Shown: positions 27,735 through 41,700, counted from the first letter of the stretch. The stretch: 64,000 nucleotides of DNA from Amblyornis subalaris (GCA_018881555.1 JACAXG010000007.1:14303235-14367234); one strand, 5' to 3'. The notes: generated by a model not told the origin, from the sequence alone. Numbers and translations are program-made.

Positions 27735-27998
27735 AGAGCTCTATAAACTTCAATAAACTGCACTATTAGTCAGTCTCTGATCTCAAGGTTCTTACTAAAC
27801 ATGACTGGACCTATAAGTTTGGATTGGTTAATCTCACTATTTGTGGATCTGTGATCCCACAAGTTCTTATTAAATGTGACTAGACCTATAGTGCTGAAAT
27901 GCAACACTGCTCTATTTATGAATCTGTACTCATGAAAGCTCCTATTGAACACGACCAGACTTACAGAGCTGAGTTGCTGTAATCAGAAATTAAGCCCA
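27735..27998 (+). repeat. Diverged 75-bp tandem repeat, about 3.5 copies
   Basis: The landmark GACCTATA/GACTTACA recurs at 27808, 27883 and 27958, exactly 75 bp apart. It is preceded each time by a GTTCTTAnTAAA-like word and an (A)TGAC or CGACCAG word. Each unit also carries a CACTATTTGTGGATCTG-like segment. A more diverged partial copy precedes the first full one (AGAGCTCTATA at about 27735). Copies differ at many positions, so the array is old. It lies just after a TATA-bearing, LTR-like block. Confidence 0.75.
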
Positions 27999-30900
27999 GC
28001 CACCCTCATCCCCTCTGAACTCTGGGGACCAGCTGGAATACAAGATGTTTATTTTCTGCCAAATTTCTTACTCTTAAAACAACAAATAACAGATATTTAT
28101 CCTATATATATATATATGTAAATAAAACACATTTATATCCCTGTTAAGTATACAGTGAATGAAAGTCTTGATTCCAGATTTTCGGATCAGAAGACAATGG
28201 GTGCTGACATTTTTTCTTTTTGTTTTTTTAGTTCCCAGCTCCTGCAGCTGTATGTATAGCAAATCTCGTACTGAGGGGTAAATTTCTAGCTGCCTTTTCC
28301 TGCCAGCACCATGCAGGAAAATACCTTTGTTTATAATGGATATGTTGTTTGTGTAATGACCACTCTCGTTCAAAGGTGCAGGATACTCTGTACATGCATA
28401 AAACCGTAAAGGACAAAAGGGTGCAGCTTGAAGTTAGAGAGGAACTAAGAAATTTTGAACTTGACTGCTGACAGAAATAATTGTTAGTTCAGGTTTCTTT
28501 AGGCATCTCATGCTGAACACTTGAAAATACTATGGTACTTTTATTTCCCTGCAAAAGCAAACTTGGCAATCACAATCATCTGTGTGGAAAGCACTTCAAG
28601 CATTCTTTTCCAGTTGGTGAGATCAGTCATGGGGTAAGTGGTTGTATTTTTTTTGTTTGTTTTGCTTCCTTGCTAAAATTGATTCTATATTCCACTGATT
28701 GAAAACACTTTCCAAATCATTGGAAATGTTTGTGTTTTACTGAAGTGTTTAATATTTTGTTTATCTCCACATACACAGACTTTCTAGGTTCTTTCACATT
28801 GCCCAGCCAAGTGTTCCTCACAACAGGAATTGAAGCCCTGGTAGGGCTTCAAGCACAGAAACCTGTATTTTTGCAGGAGATTTGTAAATAACGTTTGTAT
28901 TTGCTGCCTCTGGCATGAGGAGAAGGCGGTCAAGCGCAAGCCGGTATTTTTGCATTTGTAGGTATTGTGAACTTTGCCCAGGTTTTTGGACAGAACACGA
29001 TGAGCTCCAGTCCCACCCTGTGTTTCTCTTAGTACCTTGCCCAGATTGCAATTTTGTGCACTCATACATGCCCCTTCCAGTGTGCAGGTTTGTTTCCCTG
29101 CCCTGGCGCAGCAACATGCTTTATGTCCTGTCCCTCTGTATCTTGCATCCTTCAGGTGACGGGAGTTGTTGCATTTATTTTTCCCTTCTTTCCACCAAGT
29201 GGAAGTCTGTTACTCACCATGCGCAGAGCATACTGATACTGAAGATCGTGTGAGCATGAAGCTCAGCAGAACCTCTGGAGAACTGCCCAGTTCTGATTAN
29301 TATTGCTCACTGAGTTCTGTCCCATCAGTTATTTGAATTTGTTATTTTAAAGCTAACTGTTCCATTGTAGGCAGATCTCAGAGTTTCAGGTTCCTAGTTC
29401 CTACATGCCAGCATAAAGACCTTTGACCAATATCTGATGAAAAAGACTTGAAATAACTTCTTTGATCAGATGCATTCAGAATGAAGGGAGAAAAATGTAA
29501 CCTTTGGAAAGACCTCCAAACCTGCACTTCAAGCAGAGGGTAGTAGTAGGATACTTGCAGATAAGCTCTGCAATTATGGCTCAATATATAATGCTAAGTA
29601 AATTAAGCAAGCTAGAAGGANGCAGAAAAAATACTCCCAGATGCTTTTCTCTAAGTTGTGCTAACATAAAGGAGATGTCAGTCAACAGATTTAGAGATTG
29701 ACAGAAATATACTATCTCAAGTCTGCTAAACAAGATATTTCAGAAATAGTTTTCTGATGGAATCATCTTTCCCCTCTTCTGTTGCAATTTGTACTGAGTT
29801 AGCCAGCTCAGCATCCAGGAATTAAACAGAGGTAGAAGTAATATATCTACAAAATGAAGCAGATTATGCCCCCATTCTTTCCAGTTCTGCACAATTAGTG
29901 TGTAGTCTATGGTGTCCATGGTGTTGAAAAGTGATCTGCTCTTTGGGCAAATGCTTTGCATCTGTCAGCAATATGGGAGTGGTGACACAAAAGGAGAAAT
30001 GATACAGAGCCAAAGTGCTCATCAGGATGCCTATCCCAGTATCCAGGCAAGTGGGTGTTAAGGGTCTCTCAGTATACTTTTCTGTGTCAGCTTAGCTTTT
30101 GCTCCTAGATAANTTAACCTTTTTCACTGTTTTTGCGTTTTTTCCACGGTTGCTTTAACAGGTTGCTTAGGAAAGTGTTTTATCACATGTGGGACCCACA
30201 TTGAGTTGAGAACAAGAAACATGGACAAAGCTGGTAGGCCTATATTTAATTATGATTTCACTGTGTCTGGGTTGCTACTGTGTTATCGCTGGCAGGAAAG
30301 GGATAGACTGTTGTTCATCCAATTTTAAAGCAGGAATGAAAGCAACTAATGCTGGGTAATCAATCTGAATGTCCTTTGATGTTCCAGCTCCCTTAAATAA
30401 GGCATTCCTGGGACTGTTGTCCCAATTCAGCTGGGAATATTCTTTCGCAGGTGTGAAGAATCAAAATTGTCTTTCTGTTTAGAAAAGATGTACTTTTATG
30501 CACTTTCTAGGTGGCCTCATGGGAAGCTCTCAGTCCAGTATGTGAAATGGGGACATATAATCCAGATACTATTCCATTATGTTGCCATGAATTGTGTGAG
30601 TAATTCTGCTTTCAAAATTGGCTCTCTGGTGACAGGATTGTATCAGGGAGATAGGCAAGTAACTTCTTGGAATATAGTCTGAAAATTATCAAAATTTCAG
30701 AGCAATTGCATTCTAGATGTGATATATCTGAGAATTAGGATGGTCTGTCTTTAGGAAAGCTTGAAGCAGGCATCTCCCTTTTATTGCAGTATCTTTTGTT
30801 TTTTTTCTACAGTCAATTTGAGGCCAATAGCTAGCAGTTTGAAAACAGGATTGTTATTTTAGAAACTTTACTGTACTTTGTAGTTAATGGCTTATTTCAG

Positions 30901-33900
30901 TGAACCACAATTCTTGGAACATTTTGGGTGACAGAATAAACAGGAGCATTTCATTTCAGTATCAATAATTATATCTGGTGACAGATTTTAAGTGGCCCAA
31001 AAGAGGATGGAAGTAGGAACTCAGATTACAGTGATATAAGGGAGTAAATCTGTGCTCTGTCCCCTTCCCAGATCAAGGCCAGTCGATTAACACAGCAGTG
31101 CTGAAACCTTTTTGGACAAATGTCAGCAAATCAGGCTACAGGGCTTGTTCTGCCTGTAGTCTAAATGGGTAATAACTCCCAAGTGCCTTGAAGCCAGACA
31201 GCTTTTCAATCCCCAATCTGAATTACTGCTGCAGTTTTAACCTGGTTACGTGAATAAATCATTCTAAAAAAATACAAGTAAGGGGATATTGAACAGCCTT
31301 AGTATTTATGGCCTGTGGTTGCACTGGTCCCAGACACAGGGCAAGAAAACCAATTTCCAGGGGTGGCCTACTTCATACATCACTAGTCAAGTATGCTAAA
31401 GTGCTGATGGCTAGGAACACCTAACTATGCATGATTAGGCCAAGGTGGCAGGACACATTTTTTCCTTTTATGTTCCTTGGCTTGAAATTTAGAGGACACA
31501 TCACTCTTCAGCTTAAAGGATCAGAGGTCAGGAAGTTTCAATCTCATCCTTCTCACATCACAACCTTAATTTCATTTTTTTGCCCCAAATGCTATTTAGA
31601 TCTATGATTAGATGCTGTGGTGAGAGGCACCGAAATATCTATCTCTTTGCCTTGTCATCTGTCTGTCTCAACGAGCTAAATAGAAACTATGAACTAAAAG
31701 TGAGAAATAACTAAATAAGGCCAGGGCATTGGACATATGTCCTCTTTTTCTCTGATGGATGTAAAGCACACCAGGACTAAGGTGAATGATTCACTAGACC
31801 ATCCAGGTGTGTGCATTATCTTGCAGACATGTGATGGTGGCACAGACCAGGAAGTCTTTAAAACATGAAAAATGTGAAAAAATTGCAAAGATAACATAAC
31901 AGCCCTATGCCTTAGGCCAGCAGCTGTGAAATTGAATCTGTGTTGCAATCTGATGCTCTAATGGCATCTTCCAGACCTTTTGCTGATGGAAGTTGCATCA
32001 CTGGACCTCAATCAGATGAGTGAACTCCCCACAGAGAAAGTTTTGCTAGCACTCAAGATGGGTTCTTCAATCCTGGTGATTGTTTATTGACTTGTAGGTA
32101 AGAATTTTAAAATGTCTTCAACTGAGCACCATGCTTATATAGATTGATTGCTATTGGTTTTTTTGTCCTCTTCCAGTACCTAAGAAGGAATAAATGATAG
32201 CTTGATTATCAGCACACTCACCTAGGTCAGGATTTCCAACTTCCATATTTCTAGTATTTAAGCTTTGCAGCTTTGTCATAAAATCTGTCAGTTGATNTGT
32301 TTAAAATTTATATTTATGTTCTTTTATATTCTCTTCAGAATGGACCAGAGCAGTGTATTACATGCTTGTACTGTCATTAAAATCGTGAAAAAGGGATGCA
32401 AAATACCCTTAAACTTGGTGGCAGTCCCTTTGTGCAAGTCTAGATGAATGCAGACACTGCCAGGTAATAAATAAGTAGCTCTCACAGTCTTCATTCCTCA
32501 GGTGTATTTGGGNAGGTGGTTATCACCTGAGAAAGTGTTTTTCTGTTATCTCAGTCTGGCCTGGATGTGCTGGGACTGAAATTATGACATTTAATGTGCA
32601 AGCAAGGTTTCAACTTCTTTCTTCCCTCCGTCCACACCTGGCCACATGCTTTTTCTCCCCTCTGAATGATCTCCATTGGTCACTTATTCACTTGGCAAGC
32701 CAATGCNGTTTCCCAATTTAGGAGAAAACAGACCCAGCCAAAAAGAAGCAAGTCTCCAGCTCGGGGGAAAGACAACTGTGAGTTGTCTGGCCAGGAGACT
32801 GGGTTTTGCTAACTATCTGTTTTCATAAATGGCAGCTTGTTGCATCAGCTCTCCTGTGAAACTTCATGCTCAGAGCANTTTCAGGAGTCACAGCTTTAGC
32901 ACTCCCTGGTTAGGGTGCTCAGCAGAGGCCTTCCTGCTGGCAGGGAAGTCAAAGCTTATAGAAAAGTCATTTTTATTTGCTCTTTCTTAGCTTTCAAAAA
33001 AAAAAAATTCGGAAAATCTGAATATTATGCTGAGAGTTACTAAGCTCTGGATGTGACTGCAGTCCTGTGAGACGTTTCTGACACAGGGAATCATGTGCAT
33101 TTAGTCGGTCTTGATTTCCTGCTTCTTGGGATAGAAAGTTAAGAGGTTTTCCTTACATGCGCATAGGGAATATGTACAGNGTGGATGGTTCTTAAAACTG
33201 CCTTAGACTTTCAGTCTTTATATTTGAAAAAATGAATAGCNTCAACACGTATGAAGACATTTCCTGTAACAGTATGATGGTGTAGAATGGGAGGAGTTAG
33301 AGCTTTTGCTTTATTCTCAACTATCTGTTAAAGGTTTGAAGAGAGACGTTATCACNCATTTAGTGGAATCTCCTGTGCTTGGCAGCAATGGCAAAACAGA
33401 ACTAAACTGTAATACAAGGACTTCTTTTTATGTTCAGTGTCACTTTTAACTCCACACACAAAGAAAAAAACACACAAAACCTATCTTTCTGGATGCACAA
33501 TAAATACTAGAAGAAAACAACAATTGTCCAGAGAAACTGGGGAGATGATTCGTGGTCACNCTCCCTGAAGCCTCAGTCACTGGCTTTCTGGTTTCATAGG
33601 CCAGTAGCCTCATGCAGTCTGCCAAACTCTGTGTCGTTAAAGACTTTAAAAAGGCAGCTTTTGTATGGTTTTTAAGATTCACTTAGAGAAAAACTTATTT
33701 GAATGCATTTTTCTGTAATTGTAAATTATTCATTTTAGCAAATTTGTAATCTCCTTTTCTCTGCATGACAGTCACCTTTCTTTTCCCTTTATGCACACAG
33801 CCGAATTCTCCTGTTCTTTTCCCTCATCTCTCTCCAGTTTTTATTACTGAAAATGTGGCAGGCATATTGGTGCTTTGTGGCTGCCCTCTGAGATCTAGAG

Positions 33901-36900
33901 CTGTATAATGGAAAACAAAGTCATGCCACAAATGTGTGAATTCCATTTCAATTTGTTAATATATGTACAAATAGTAGGAATTATTTGAAACTGGATCAAG
34001 TACTTAAAAAGAAGGGTAGAACACAATTTGTCTCAAGCAAAGGTGAATCGAAATCCTAAAATTCTTTTTGCACTTTTTTCAGTAATCTCAGACAAGATAG
34101 TAATGGAGAGAGATGGTCACTGGCACAACTGGATAAACATTTTTGTTTTCAGTATTCCCACAAATGAAGCTAAGCAAGCAATTCAGATAATTCTGGGGAG
34201 AAATGAACTTTGCAGAACTTCTTCAAACAAACTCTGTATCCTCTTTCCCTTATTCACCGCTTCTAGCATGTGACTTTGCTAGCGTATTAGTAGGTTTCTA
34301 ATGACAGTAATGGTGTGTGAAGAATGCAACTTTAAATTGCTATACTTAATTATAGCTATTTTTCCCTCTCTGGTCTCCTGCAAAATTGTTTNCTTTTTTA
34401 TTTAATAGCCAGTGATCAAATGATTTAATGAAATGATCTGTGGAGAGTTTCTACCAAAAGCAGATTTGGTATTACCTCTGATAATTCAAGAGGTTTTGGC
34501 TCATTTCTTAGGATAAATGGTTTTAAAGAGTCTCTAGGGCTTGAATATCAAGTNCTGACTATAATTTACCTGTTGGATACTGTTTTTAAGAATGTAGTGC
34601 CTTCAAATTTGCNTTCTTTGCTATTTAAAGCCTAGTATTCAAATAATCAAGTGAAATTATCTCTGGAGGTCCACAGTGGTCTGAAGCAATGCCTCGTGAT
34701 AGACTTCAGCTACCTTTAGATTGAGCTATAAAATGTAACATTAGTTACTAGGCTTCAGCAAGTGCTGTCTTCATCCATGAGATCTTATTAAAATCTATGG
34801 ACCCTTTTAGTGTCTGGATGAGCTGCCACTGCTCAAATATATTTGAAAGAAAAAGGAGGGAAATGTCTGTTATCTAAATGCATCTTGGCTGTCTTCTCAG
34901 TAAATTTCGTATAGAAATTTGAGGTAAAAATGTGCTTTTTCTCCTGCAAATGAATCTTTCTTTTGCCTGTGGGGCACAACGTGAAGACTACTGTCTTCTG
35001 CTCTGGGGATATGTTGCACCACGACAATAGAAGGGGAGTATATTTGTCTTCTTTTAAATTCTATCTTCCAAATGTTTTAAAATATTAATTGCAGACAACA
35101 ATAGGAAGAGGCTTGGAGTGGGAAGGAGAGGAACATGGGATAACAGGGGAATAGGAATTGCATTGTGTGGGTTAGAACAGAGCAGCTGAAAAGCAAGAAT
35201 TAAAAATGATCTGCTAATTTGTGCGTCCTGTTGCCATATTATGACAGCAATAAGTTATGCAGAAGATAGAGGTTTATGCTGAAGTTATTGTAGCAGACAA
35301 CAGCATCTTTCTAGTGCACATATGAGCTTGTGAACCAGCAGAATACCTCTCTGAGGGCAGAGATGTTGGTAAAATATGTGTAAGATGCTCTCTTTATCCT
35401 TTCCACTCCATTAGTGCAACAATGTAATGAAGTTGAAGTGCGGTAGTTTGTTATGATGGAAGCTCAGTCTTGCTGCTAACCCATAGCATAGAGGAGGTCA
35501 TGCTCTGTAGTGTCAAAGAAAATCAGTGCTAATGGAATAGCTTAATTAAAATTAATTGGGTAGGGTTCTCTCTCTTAAATGTAAGATTGATGTAGGTTAT
35601 TTTCAGCTGCTTCTTTGCTTAAGGTTAAACTCAGTTTACTTAAGATATCTTGTGTTCTTTGTTTTCTTCTCTTATTCACATAAAAGTTGAAGTACACTAA
35701 ATGGTTCGAAAATTTGGAGGACTCAGGGCTGGGAAAAACACAGCAGACCATCCTAGTCTGTTCTTCTGCTAGACCTCGTTAGCATCTATAAATTCCCTCA
35801 TTCCTCAGCATGTATGTTAATTGATGTCACAGTAAGAATTGTGTTTATGAGAACACAAAAGAATTGCATGTGACAGGGCATGCTGTGTGTTACAATATCA
35901 TCTGAACCTAAAATCTGGCCTTTTCTCATTCAGTGACATTTCCAGCACAGCCTCAACTTTGTTATGGTAGCTGCAGATTATGTCCTATAAAACATCTCTA
36001 CATTGTTCCATGCAGCTGGCAGATGTATGTCAATGGAAGATAAAAAATCAGGCATCCTGTCATGTCTTCTATAGATTAGTAATTTTGGTGCTTGCCTGTG
36101 TTTCATATTGCCCTTGGGCGAAGCCTATAGAACGTGCGTTTTCTTGTCTGATGCACTATTTATTTACTATTTTTGCATGTACCCAGAAGGTAACATTTAG
36201 AAGCGTAAATGTTTGTGGATGGAGAAGAAAGCAGGGAAGGTAACAAGCACAATTGTCTATTTTCTTGTTGTTGAAAATGGAATATAGTGTTGATTCATGT
36301 TATCATCCTATTTTTGCTGTAATGTGTTTCAGAGAAGATCAAATTACCTTTATTCATGTCACTATCACCACTACTGTGGAACAGTACCTGTACATACCAC
36401 AGCCTGTATAATCAGCCACAAAATATTGTCTAGTTTTACTGCATAGTTGACACTTTCTGAAGCAGAAAAATAAAAAATAACGGCCAAACCATGGCATTCT
36501 CTAGGGCATCTCTTGCCTATTCTTGTGCAAAGAACTTGTGCCTTGAAGAACGGTAAATTAGATTGCAGAACATTGTTTGGGTTGCAACTCAGGTTAAATG
36601 CTTTCAACTATTAAAAGCATGCCACTGCAATCAAATGTGCACTGCCTCAGAAAAAAAGAATTTAACGTGCCCCTCCCCCAAGCCCCCAATATGCAAAACA
36701 TATGCTCAGTGTTGCTTCCCTCCATTATTTAACTAAACACTGGGAAAACTGAACTTGCGCATATATGCTTTCCTACTACCACATTTCTTTTTGCCCATTT
36801 CTGGTATGATTATGATTTTTGTGAGATTACTGAGGGTATTGAGCGAGTTCTTAATTTTTGAGAGAGTTCACTGATTAAAATACCTNCTTTTCTTTGGTGT

Positions 36901-38610
36901 GTGGCCACACTTATAGGTGCCATAAACATGCTTATTTTTTAGTGTGATGTTTCCCTTGTAAGATAGAATACTTCTTGCCAGCATTTTGCAGAATGAGCAA
37001 GTGCTAATACACTTTTCTCCTAGACAATTCCTGTAAGCTGCTAGAGATATCCCTCAGTTTTCTGCTGAAAGACCAATGAATCATTAGCACCACAGGAGAG
37101 AGTTGTAATGAATTCTGATTAATCTGTAATACACCACCACTCCAACATTCTTTGTTAATGGAATTTTTGATTAGATTAATATTTGAATTATAAGGGGTTT
37201 CATGAGTTCCTTCTGTAAAAGCTCTACATGCAAGTGACATTACCATTGGGGAGTATTTAGTTGGCAGAAACTACGGGGGAGCAGTCCCATCTTGGCATCT
37301 GAGTCCAGAGTCTTCAGGGATCTGTGCATTCTTGTAGGGGTTTTCCTCAGCTTCTCTTACAAATATATAAATATAGAGGCCAGTTTCTACTACCAAGGTG
37401 TTTTACCTACCCAGTCTTCTTACAGACTGGTGCCTGCATTTTATTCCCTTCCCAGAAGGTATTTTCAATGACTTAGCANCTTGAATGAAACAGGATTAGG
37501 TGGGCAGTGGGTATCTTGACTGGGAACTCTGCAGCATAATTGCAAGCCTTCTGGAAGGCAGGGAAAGGTAAAAGGCCAAAGTTTCCTTCAAAAACTGCCC
37601 AGGATCTGTCTGGGAAATGAATGGATGTGTGCAGCATCTAAATAATATACTAATTAATCTTTAAGAGAAATTATACAATAAATCACGTATAAGGTAATTC
37701 TGCATATATACCTATCCTCTGCTTTTAGTGAAACACACTTGAATTAATTAGCAGAGAAAAATAAACTGTACTTACCAAAGAACTATTTGGTGTATTTTGT
37801 GTACTGGTGTATTTATCAAATAGTAAACGATATTTACCAAATATGAGGGGGTTGATATTTCAGACCAAATTTCTTGAAGCACCAATAAAGTTCTAGAGAG
37901 AACACCTCTCCATAAACACAAATTTCATCCAAGTGCTTGATAAACTAGAACAGTTTTTTAATTATGCAAAATAAGCTGCCACTACTGCTGAAATTATGAG
38001 AGAGATCAAGCATTGCCTGCAGGAAAGATCCAGGGAGTTCTACTTAATAACAATAAGTCATCAAGGGGACTAGAACTGAGCAGAATAGGGGAAGTGTCCT
38101 AGAAATTAAAACTTGCTGTACGCAAATCCATTTTTAGAGCACTAGCTCTCCAATGAGCATACATAATAAATTATAAAAGCATGACTGCAATTTCTACATG
38201 GCAGGAGTTGTGACTTTAGGAGGCTTTCTGGCAGAGTTGTGCTATCTATGAAAGACAGGGTGAAAGCAGAAGTGCAAGTTTGTGTGTGGGTAATAAAGCT
38301 CAGTCTTCAGATGAGCTCATGGGTTCATATTTTGTGTGATGGAAAAGTCTTACAAATATTTGGCATTCTGTAGGTGTGATGAGTCTGAGTCATCTATACC
38401 CTCTGTGTGGATTTGCCTAAACTCTTCTCTTTAGCAAGTGCTCCCAATTGACAAAAATAGCTTTAAATCCAAAAGCCAGACTAATTTCACGTATAAATCA
38501 TAGCAGTTAATATTTTGAAGCAGAAAAAAACCCTCAAAACAGCAATGTAAACTGAAACTTATATTAAAAATTTGCAATTTTTACTCTGCCTGACTTCTCT
38601 CCACTTGCAG
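27999..38610 (+). other. Long intron 2 stretch, no gene seen
   Basis: About 10.6 kb of AT-rich intron. It includes a (TA)n run at about 28103-28116 and a somewhat GC-richer 28.8-29.25 kb patch with overlapping open stretches on both strands. It also includes an 8-bp inverted pair of E-boxes (CTCAGGTG at 32497-32504, reversed at 32524-32531). No exon, RNA gene or transposon that I can name. Confidence 0.65.
28103..28116 (+). repeat. Short (TA)n microsatellite
   Basis: Seven TA units in an AT-rich setting. Confidence 0.85.
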
Positions 38611-38790
38611 TCTTTCCATTCCTCCCCTGGTACAACCACAGCCTTTCTTCCACTTTTAGTTTTCACACCAGTGATTCTGTGGCTAGAGAACAGTGTTTGT
38701 GTTCTCCTCTGGGTCTCCAGATAAAGGCTTTTATCCATCACCTCCAATGGCCCGACAGCCATTTCCGCTGTCCAGATTCGTGTCCTTTTG
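38611..38790 (+). other. Candidate cassette or cryptic exon in GRID2 intron 2
   Basis: A pyrimidine-rich tract with a CTGAC branch-like word and a TTGCAG acceptor ends at 38610. A near-consensus donor (TTTTG then GTAAGT) starts at 38791. The 180-bp interval is a multiple of three. Read in the phase supplied by the exon at 1544-1699 (phase 1 in, phase 1 out), all 59 full codons are open, so inclusion would add about 60 residues to the amino-terminal domain without a frameshift. The peptide is Ser-, His- and Cys-containing with no domain I know. No GRID2 isoform with it is known to me. It may be a pseudo-exon that is never used. Confidence 0.3.
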
Positions 38791-41680
38791 GTAAGTTCCC
38801 CTTCCCAGTCATTCTTCTTCCTTCTCTCTCTTCATTCTCCTTGCATCTCATCCTCAAGGAAATACTTGCTCTGCCCAGAAGCTTCATCATGACCCAATGT
38901 ACAGAAGCAGGACAAAGCAATTAACAGATTTTCCCCTAGTGTGCATCCTCAATGTCCTGTGTTAAAACATACCTTATACAATACCCCTGTGCATTATATA
39001 GCAAAAGGCAAATTAGAAATAAAACAGGTGGTGGTCATCACAGCAAGACATTGCATGTTTGCAGGAAAATACAAATACATTAGGAAATCAGCAAAAATCT
39101 AGAAATGTTGGACGTGCTATGAAGCCTGAATGATATACAGAGGATAAAAAGGTACCCAGCTTTTATTCACTAGGGGCCATTTCATGATTATATTAAGGTC
39201 GATGGCAAAGCTTTCCCTCATTTCGTTAGAACCGGACTTGGCCTTAGTTACTTTTACTTAAAACACCCCAAGGAATACAAAGAATAATCAGAGTTGCAGT
39301 GAAAAGGATAGCTCACTGGATGCAAAAGAGAAACTATCAATAAAGTGGAAATGTGTTTAGCATTATGATGTATGGTCTTCTAAATCTCAGGCTTGAAGTA
39401 GTATGTGTGGTTTTGGCTATCTATTATAGCCGCTTTTTATACTAGCAAGTAGAAAAGCAAGACTATACGTTAGCAATGATTGGATCAATGCAGGTAACAA
39501 AAATATATTTTATGAAAACAAGTGCAAAAATAAAATTTTAGTTGAGGGATAAAAGACTGAGAGATGACAGGGTTTTTTTTTCTTTTTTTCTTCTATACAC
39601 ATTATTATACACTGTAAAATAATATGAAATATGACTTGTTCTATTCTACTTGAAGGAAAGACCAGTAATTGTAATTCACAGTCACTGCTGGAGGCAGTAG
39701 AACTTTGAGCTAGATATACCATGAATTTTCTTTCCTCATAGTTCTTAAACTGCAGAACAGTTTGTTGTATAATGCTCAGGTATTCATTCACATGTGACTG
39801 GCAAAGAATGATTTTTAAAGAAGATGCCTTCCCTCTGTATTCTTGATAAAAGATGCGAAGAAACGTATTCTTACTTCCTTCTGCTGTGTTTTGCTTACAT
39901 ACATCTTCATATCAGAGCTATTCTTTTGTACGATTTTAGTTTTTCTTGGCAGTTTTATGTCTATTACGAGGTTTCAGAGCTGACATTTGAGGGTTCAAGC
40001 GTGTTCAAATATTATTAAGTAATGCTAAAAGAAGCAAAGACTATGGAGAGTATTTATTAAATACAACAACATGACTGTCCCAGGGGGTTATTTGCTGGCA
40101 AATCTTTAGGAAAAGGATAGAGTGCTTTGGTTTGTCCTCTCACCTTCCTGCTACAGCTGTTTCCTGATGCTTTGCAGGCCTGGGTGGTCTTCCATGAAGT
40201 TGACTGATCTGTTTTTGAATGCACGTATGTTTGCATACGTAACCTGAAAAAAAAAAAAAGAAAAAGAAAGAAAAAGGCCTTTTTTAATATACTTGAATTC
40301 CAGTATTTTTTTCTCATCTCATTTTCTCTGCAATGAATTTCCAAGACAGCAAAGCTTGCTATTAGATGGAAGTATCAAACAACTACCTAACATATCTTCT
40401 GCAAAAAATATATAGATGTACTTCATAGTTACATGAAACAAGAAGGATCAGAAATTCAGCTGTAAGTTGGGATCAAGTTGAAGAAATTACAGATCAATTT
40501 GAAAATCTACATGCATGTATTTTGGTGTTGAAACTGAGGTCTTAGGACATAGAGGTGTACTATTTATGGGCTTAGCAGACTGATGTTTTTCCAAAGACAC
40601 GAATATACAAAGCAGATCTTTGGTCTTATATAGACAATTCTGTTTTCATTTTTTATTTTCTCTCTCACAAAAAACAGTTATGGAGTGTTGGGGATACTGT
40701 AGATAGCTGTGCTCAGTTTGTTAAGTACAGTTCTAGGATGCTACCTGGCTTTAAGAAAAGCATAATTCATGTAAATCATTTTCTTTCATGTATCATGAGG
40801 TTGGTTTTCATAAGTTTACATGCTTTTAACTTTCAACTTCAGGTTTATTTTAATCTTTTAATCTTCTTTCAGTAGCATGNGAAGGGCAGTTAATCTTCAC
40901 ACCATTTTGTTAAAACAACAGAATAATGAAGCTCCTTACATGGATAGCACTAGGAATCGGATCCAGTAAGAAAAGCATAGAGAAGAGCTAATAGCTGGGC
41001 TAGAAACATAATTGATTAATTCTTCTGGACTTTTAATTAGACATGTATCAATTCTTAGAGGTTCAGTTTACTTCGCAGAAATGAATCATCTCTCTCAAGT
41101 TGACTTTCATATGTTTTTTCTCCTCTAATGGGTTGTATCTTAGTTATGTTCCATAATGCAATCTAGTTTTCTATACATTTTTTCCACACAGTACTCTATA
41201 TGCAAGGCAGTTGTCCTCATTTTATGTATTTGTGTGTGTTTGTTCCCAAAACCACATATGGAACTTTTTCAGGTAGAAATAGACTTCAAGCCTTTGGCTG
41301 TATGAACATAACTTTCCACTCACTGCACCAGTGCTGGTTACCACTATTTCTAAATGCTCAACCAACACGGATGGAACATTTCCTACTTTTTGCCAGTTCA
41401 GGAGACTCCTGTTTCCAAGGCTTTGTTTCCTCACTAGTTTACTCAGGAGAGAGATTGTATTTTGCTGTTTATTGTTTGCAATGCAGATATATGCATTTTG
41501 CAAAAGATGAAGACCAAGACTTTGCAATTATGACAGATAGCTCCTGGATTTTGTCATTTAGCTGAGATGGGACACTTAGTGCTTGTCCAAATGTCACAGC
41601 CAAACGATCACAGACCTGGGGCTGTGTCTGACACACAAGAGACTCTGCTTTCTTTGGTGTTTGCCTTCAGGTTGTGTATC
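38791..41680 (+). other. Intron 2 segment, no gene seen
   Basis: AT-rich sequence with an A/GAAA-rich tract at 40247-40277. The 121-codon + strand open stretch at 41200-41565 and its minus-strand counterpart lack any recognisable product. Confidence 0.65.
40247..40277 (+). repeat. A-rich (AAAG) low-complexity tract
   Basis: Thirteen A bases followed by AG, AAAG and AAAAAG units. Could be a retroposon tail, but no retroposon body is recognisable next to it. Confidence 0.8.
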
Positions 41681-41700
41681 AGGTTTAGGTGTCTTGTAGG

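Noticed and set aside
28784..29253. Several overlapping open frames on both strands in a GC-richer patch
   Set aside because: No single frame has recognisable sequence, and both strands are equally open.
30535..30560. Word resembling the MIR SINE core (GAAATGGGGACATA)
   Set aside because: Match too short and flanks do not follow the MIR core.
41200..41565. 121-codon + strand open frame and its minus-strand counterpart
   Set aside because: No homology recognised; both strands are open over the same bases, which suggests chance.
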